Assembly: GCA_007131125.1 (NCBI GenBank)
Contig: SLRE01000155.1
Coordinates: 1 to 9,905 of the forward strand
DNA length: 9,905 nt
Direction of reading: 5' to 3'
Source: Bacteroidales bacterium
GTDB taxonomy: Bacteria > Bacteroidota > Bacteroidia > Bacteroidales > UBA7960
Part shown: positions 5,950 through 9,905 of the stretch, piece by piece
Numbering within the stretch: position 1 is the first letter of the stretch
How the letters are laid out: each line of letters starts with the position of its first letter
Translations under genes and position numbers: made by a program
The notes under the pieces: model-generated
Database searches by the model: none
The model's input: the letters and a program-made list of their open reading frames with translations, nothing else
Told to the model about the DNA's origin: nothing

Positions 5950-6261
5950 TTAATCTTTTTTCCAGGCGGCTTCCGATTTCCATTCCGTAAAATACACCAG
6001 CAGGTCCGCCTCGCTCTTCCATGAAGTATAATATATCCTGATGTCGGCTTCACTTTTCCACTTGGTAAAATACCATAGTCCCGACCGGGGGCTGGCTTCT
6101 GATTTCCACCTCGTTACATAGGCAAGTACATTGGCTTCGCTTTTCCATTCGGTAACATACACAAGATCGTCGGCTTCACTTTTCCACTCGGTCACGTAAA
6201 CCTTTTGTCCGGAGCAAACAAGCGGGATGAGAAAAAAACCCAACAGCCACAGTCTTTTCAT
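5950..6261 (-). CDS. secreted six-repeat protein, probable 7(1) septoil-knot (Septknot/DUF6150) family
   Basis: A 103-residue protein with a signal peptide (M-K-R-L-W-L-L-G-F-F-L-I-P-L-V) probably cut after C-S-G at residue 18. There is no proper lipobox, so it should be soluble in the periplasm or outside the cell. The mature part is six copies of a strand-like unit x-V-Y-V-T-E-W-K-S-E-A-D. W-K-S-E-A occurs at 26-30, 39-43, 52-56, 68-72, 81-85 and 94-98: spacing 13, 13, 16, 13, 13, so two blocks of three joined by a 3-residue longer linker (S-P-R-S-G). From memory, this repeat style with the linker G-x-W-Y-F and an A-x-W ending matches the Bacteroidota family named 7(1) septoil knot domain, a small deeply knotted beta fold; I could not check this. 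Function is unknown. The gene lies 39 bp downstream of the giant sensor kinase on the same strand, with no promoter seen between them, so the two are probably cotranscribed. The gene ends at the bidirectional terminator. Confidence 0.85.
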   Translation of the reverse strand: MKRLWLLGFFLIPLVCSGQKVYVTEWKSEADDLVYVTEWKSEANVLAYVTRWKSEASPRSGLWYFTKWKSEADIRIYYTSWKSEADLLVYFTEWKSEAAWKKD

Positions 6262-6300
6262 TTCCTTTTTGTTTTTGATTCAACTTTGATGTTTCCCGGG

Positions 6301-9300
6301 TCAGGAATCCTTTTCGTGTAAATGCTTAATTCCCGGCTCATATACCGGAAGTTTAAAAATGAAACTGGTGCCAAGGCCCTCCTGTGAGTAAAAGGAAATT
6401 TCGCCTTTAAAGTTTTCGATGATGCTTTTAACCATGGAAAGGCCCAGGCCCATTCCTCCGGTTTTGGTAGTAAAATAAGGACTGAAAATTTTGGGTTTGA
6501 GGTTTTCGGGAATACCGCAGCCAAAATCTTTCACCTCCACTCGATAATAATTCCCTTCCCGCTGACAACTGATCCTGACAATTGCTTTTTGGTTGCGCGG
6601 ATAGGACTGCACTGCATTTTTAACCAGATTGTTAAACACCCTGAGTAATTGCCTGCGGTCAACATTTACCAGGTAAGGCTCATCCCCCCGGGGAATATCC
6701 AGATCAATACTCACCTTTTCAAAGTCTTTGTACAGGTCGTTAAATTCCACAATAAATGTCTTCAAATCCAGCCTGTTGTTCTCTCCGGCAGGCATCTGGG
6801 CAAAGTCGGAAAACTCATTGGCAATCACCGAAAGGTTATCAATTTGTTCTACCATGGTTTTGCAAAAGCGCTCCAGTCTTTCATCCCAGTCCGGTACTTT
6901 TTCTTTCCATGCTTTTTCAAGATACTGCACACTCAGACGCATGGGGGTCAGGGGGTTTTTTATCTCATGGGCCACCTGTTTGGCCATTTCCCTCCATGCA
7001 GATTCCCTTTCGCTGCGGGCCAGCAGGTTGGCGCTAACCTCCAGCTCATCAATCATTCTGTTGTATTCGCTGATAAGGGCTCCTATTTCATCGCTTCTTG
7101 TCCAGCGTATTTTCTGGTTGGATTTGCCCAGCTGCACTCGCGAAATACTGTCGCGTATTAGTTGCAAAGGAAGGGTTACATGGTTGGATATGAAGAGCGC
7201 CACCACAATAGCGATCAAAAGCAGCAGAAGGTAAATGTTCATAAAGGCAACCAGGAAATAGGAAATTTCGTTGCGCAATTCACTTTGCTGGGCAAAATAG
7301 GGCAGGTTAATATAGCCCAGAAGGTCGAGGTGGTGGTTGCGAAGGGGTTGGTAAGCAGAAAGGAATTCCAGTTTCCCTATTTGTTCGGTATGCACAAACT
7401 GGCTTTTCTGGTGGTGGCGCAGCTGGAAAAAGGCTGCAGGATTCATTTTGTTGCTTACCAGACCTTCTTCAAAAACCCGCGGACGGCTGGAAGCCAAAAG
7501 CTTTCCCTCGGGCGAATACAGGTTGATATCTGTAAAAAACACATTGGAAAACCTTACCAAAAGATCCGACAGGTAATACTCCAGGCTCTCATCCAGGTAT
7601 GGTTCCTCGGCCAGGTAGTGCTCAGTTTCCACCAGCACGCTATGGGCCTTTTCATTAATGAAAGAAAGGTTTTTGTTTTCGTAAATATTAAAAATAAACC
7701 AGGCGGAGGCCCCTCCTATGGTTATTACAGATATCAATACAATTCCAATCATGGAATACTGTACCCTGCGCCTGAAATTCAACCTGAAATAACTTTTGAT
7801 CTTTGTTTGGCTGGTGAGCAACCAGTAGATGAAAACCAGCAGCAAAAACAAAATAAACAAATAGGAAAAGGGGGCAATGCGCTCCAGGAAGGTGTCTTTG
7901 GGCTTGGAAACGATGATCAGGGTTTCTTCATCTTTTTGGTAGGCAAGATGGTCGTGATCATCAAAAATAAATGAAGTAAACTCTTCATCAAACTCTCCGT
8001 AAACCTCTGCATTGGTACTGTATATGTAAGGGCCAAATTTGTTGACCAGCACTCCATCTATATAAGTGGCATAGGAATAATTAAACAGTTCCCGGTTGAT
8101 ATCGATTTCCTGGTCGATCAGCAGTTCGGGAAATCCCATATCACGGGGAATAAATTTGGAGTCAAATTCCAAAAACACATAATACCCTGGAAGGTGATCT
8201 TCTCCTTCGCCCATGGTGATGGGGATCTGTGTTATGTAGCTGGTTCTGCCGGTGTTATTGTCCAGGTATATCAGTTTTTCGCTGGCAGTGGTTTTTCCGT
8301 AGTTGATCATATAGTTTTCGAAAAACCACAGACAATTCACTTCAATATCGGACGGGCGCAGCAGTATCACTTCATCAGGTCGACATACGGTAATTTGCAG
8401 ATCATATTTACCCCAGAAATCGTAAAAATAATGGTATTGCAGATAACGATAAATTGCGCCTGTGTTGTAAGGGTCGCGCAACACCATGTTTTTCAGCTGG
8501 TTGTCGTTAAAAAGGTTCTCTTCTATCTCCAAAAACATGTACTCAGCCACAGGGTCCTGCTCTGAGGCCAGCTTAAGGGCATAGGTATGCCTTTTGTTCA
8601 TTTCCTTCATGTGGTTAAACCGGTACAAGGCAAAGGTGGAAATAATGCTGAAAAGGAAAAGAGACACCAGCAAGGAAGAAAACAAGGCCTTTGGGGAATG
8701 CGTTCTTTTTTCCAGTTCAAAAATTACCAATGCGGTAAGAAACAACAACCACAAAAGCAGGTCGGGAGTAAAAAAGGCCCACTGAACAGACAGCACCACC
8801 ACAAAGAATGTGAGGAATACCAGCCGAAACCCGGTTTGGTCGCGCAGCAAACTATAGGCTTTTCTGCAAAGCACCACACTCAAAAAGAAGAAAGAAAAGA
8901 AAATGCTGCCGATAACGATAAAGCCCACCAGGCTGTATATATCCAGGTTAAAAATGAAATTGACGTTAAGGTTTAACCTGGAGTCAATTACCAGTCCTTC
9001 TATAAGAAATACCGCAAGTTTGCAGAAAAGAAAAATCAGGGCAAACAAACCCACCGAATAAAGGTATTTATTTGCTCCTTTGGGAGAGGGTCTGAGCGGA
9101 AACTTCTTCAGGTGGTAAAAGAAAAAATAAGTTATAATGCTGAAAAACAGCATGTTAAGAAACAGGTCCCCAAGAGAAGGTAAAATTACGGATGTGGCAT
9201 ATAGAGCCGGGGAAAAGAGGTCACCCGAATAAAATATGGAGGGAATTTCCAGGGTTTGGCCCAAAACCCTGAGTACAATCATAAACAGGGGAAACCCCCA

Positions 9301-9905
9301 GAGACTGAGGTTTCGGCGCCCTTCAAAAAATAACTTTGAGAAAAACCGGAACCCGCCAAAAACAAGTACCAGGAGCCCGCCAATGGCAAAAAACACCGAC
9401 AACCCTACCACAAAATTGTTCTGCGAAACCAAGCCTTCTTCCCTTCTCAACACCAGGGAAAAAGCATAATCTCCATCTCCGTTTATTATGGGAAAACCTT
9501 CATCTTTCCTGTCAGAAACATAAAAGAGCTCATGACAGGCTTCAAGGTCGTGGTGAAACTCATTAACAAGGAAGCGGTTTTGATACCGGTACTCATACTT
9601 GATGGTGGCCAGCACAAGGTATTTTCCGGAGTTTTCTTGTATGGTTTGCAGGTAATACCAGCCATTGGGCAGTCGCATTGCTGAGGGCTGCTCATGGTCA
9701 ACATCATCTGTTGAAAAAGGTACGGTATTTTGTGACCAGAAAGCAAGGTTGTTGTTTTCAACCAAAGCGAATACCAGTCCTTTTTGGTGAAAGGTGTTTT
9801 CCATTTTGTTTAGAAATCCCGGGTCGGAAAAAAGATTTTCTCCCTCTTTTTTGTGGGACTCTATAAAGTTTTGCAACTCCCTGGAAGCTTCTTTTTCTTT
9901 GTTCA
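6301..9905 (-). CDS. very large NtrY-like transmembrane sensor histidine kinase (5' end outside window)
   Basis: The frame stays open to the window edge. An ATG-less stretch N-K-E-K-E-A-S-R-E-L lies before a TTG at 9876 that should not be taken as the start. At least 1,200 residues are present. Counting from the TTG, the order is: N-terminal extracytoplasmic region (to about 153); about eight membrane segments (154-178, 187-207, 226-255, 272-295, 312-336, 350-368, 370-388, 397-418); a second large extracytoplasmic domain (about 420-665); membrane pair (668-688, 706-730); a third Cache-like sensor (about 731-872); membrane segment 873-897; HAMP (about 898-950); HisKA with H970 in V-A-H-E-I-K-N-P-L-T-P-M (codon 6967-6969); and HATPase with the N box N-N-L-V-K-N-A-V-Q (1082-1090), D-F-G-C-G-I (1117-1122) and G-G-M-G-L-G-L-S-M (1140-1148). 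All catalytic boxes are intact. H-E-I-K-N-P-L-T-P-M is characteristic of NtrY-type kinases, which autophosphorylate and usually drive an NtrC-type activator of sigma-54 promoters. No response regulator lies in the window. The ligand is unknown. The repeat-protein gene follows after 39 bp. Confidence 0.93.
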   Translation of the reverse strand, partial: NKEKEASRELQNFIESHKKEGENLFSDPGFLNKMENTFHQKGLVFALVENNNLAFWSQNTVPFSTDDVDHEQPSAMRLPNGWYYLQTIQENSGKYLVLATIKYEYRYQNRFLVNEFHHDLEACHELFYVSDRKDEGFPIINGDGDYAFSLVLRREEGLVSQNNFVVGLSVFFAIGGLLVLVFGGFRFFSKLFFEGRRNLSLWGFPLFMIVLRVLGQTLEIPSIFYSGDLFSPALYATSVILPSLGDLFLNMLFFSIITYFFFYHLKKFPLRPSPKGANKYLYSVGLFALIFLFCKLAVFLIEGLVIDSRLNLNVNFIFNLDIYSLVGFIVIGSIFFSFFFLSVVLCRKAYSLLRDQTGFRLVFLTFFVVVLSVQWAFFTPDLLLWLLFLTALVIFELEKRTHSPKALFSSLLVSLFLFSIISTFALYRFNHMKEMNKRHTYALKLASEQDPVAEYMFLEIEENLFNDNQLKNMVLRDPYNTGAIYRYLQYHYFYDFWGKYDLQITVCRPDEVILLRPSDIEVNCLWFFENYMINYGKTTASEKLIYLDNNTGRTSYITQIPITMGEGEDHLPGYYVFLEFDSKFIPRDMGFPELLIDQEIDINRELFNYSYATYIDGVLVNKFGPYIYSTNAEVYGEFDEEFTSFIFDDHDHLAYQKDEETLIIVSKPKDTFLERIAPFSYLFILFLLLVFIYWLLTSQTKIKSYFRLNFRRRVQYSMIGIVLISVITIGGASAWFIFNIYENKNLSFINEKAHSVLVETEHYLAEEPYLDESLEYYLSDLLVRFSNVFFTDINLYSPEGKLLASSRPRVFEEGLVSNKMNPAAFFQLRHHQKSQFVHTEQIGKLEFLSAYQPLRNHHLDLLGYINLPYFAQQSELRNEISYFLVAFMNIYLLLLLIAIVVALFISNHVTLPLQLIRDSISRVQLGKSNQKIRWTRSDEIGALISEYNRMIDELEVSANLLARSERESAWREMAKQVAHEIKNPLTPMRLSVQYLEKAWKEKVPDWDERLERFCKTMVEQIDNLSVIANEFSDFAQMPAGENNRLDLKTFIVEFNDLYKDFEKVSIDLDIPRGDEPYLVNVDRRQLLRVFNNLVKNAVQSYPRNQKAIVRISCQREGNYYRVEVKDFGCGIPENLKPKIFSPYFTTKTGGMGLGLSMVKSIIENFKGEISFYSQEGLGTSFIFKLPVYEPGIKHLHEKDS

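Noticed and set aside
5950..6210. Short regular repeats as a possible CRISPR array or DNA tandem repeat
   Set aside because: The repeats are conserved as protein (W-K-S-E-A) but vary at silent positions, there are no spacers of constant length with unique sequence, and the region is an intact reading frame with a signal peptide.
7162..7974. Long + strand open frame opposite the sensor kinase (270 codons)
   Set aside because: It is an antisense shadow of a well-conserved kinase gene, with no recognisable domain or promoter; the same holds for the other + strand frames at 6649-7234 and 8194-8976.
9874..9876. TTG as the start of the sensor kinase
   Set aside because: The frame continues without a stop to the window edge, so the true start lies further upstream or exactly at the boundary.

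Overview
The window looks like chromosomal DNA of a member of the Bacteroidota, probably an anaerobic Bacteroidales/Marinilabiliales-type bacterium. The evidence is: matches to the phylum's TAnnTTTG -7 promoter element upstream of several genes; starts that almost all lack a Shine-Dalgarno sequence; a secreted W-K-S-E-A repeat protein of a type I associate with Bacteroidota; and a ptb-buk butyrate cassette. No mobile element, CRISPR array, rRNA or tRNA was seen. The genus cannot be fixed from this sequence.

Layout. Positions 1-654 hold a lipoprotein NlpC/P60 (C40) cell-wall peptidase on the + strand. It converges on a minus-strand block at 677-3049: a soluble two-HKD cardiolipin-synthase-like phospholipase D protein, and upstream of it a polytopic flippase-like protein of the YbhN/MprF-N-terminal family. 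These two make a membrane-lipid neighbourhood that resembles the clsB-ybhN arrangement of E. coli. A divergent intergenic region (3050-3275) carries a promoter for the flippase gene and an elaborate leader for an Hsp20 small heat-shock protein: a 19-bp near-direct repeat 41 bp apart, a strong hairpin, and a duplicated Shine-Dalgarno sequence. The hsp20 gene ends at a good rho-independent terminator. Next come ptb and buk (3862-5872), which together convert butyryl-CoA, or a related acyl-CoA, to the free acid plus ATP. They end at a terminator that can work in both directions.

The rest of the window (5950-9905) is on the minus strand. A very large NtrY-like membrane histidine kinase of at least 1,200 residues runs off the right edge. 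It has an N-terminal sensor, about eight membrane segments, a second large extracytoplasmic domain, a third sensor, HAMP, HisKA and HATPase. Only 39 bp downstream of it lies a gene for a 103-residue secreted protein made of six W-K-S-E-A repeats. I believe this belongs to the 7(1) septoil-knot (Septknot, formerly DUF6150) family, whose fold is described as deeply knotted.

The most interesting items are the knotted-repeat protein and its apparent linkage to the giant sensor kinase, and the hsp20 leader, which could be an RNA thermometer or another translational switch in a phylum that normally does not use Shine-Dalgarno sequences.
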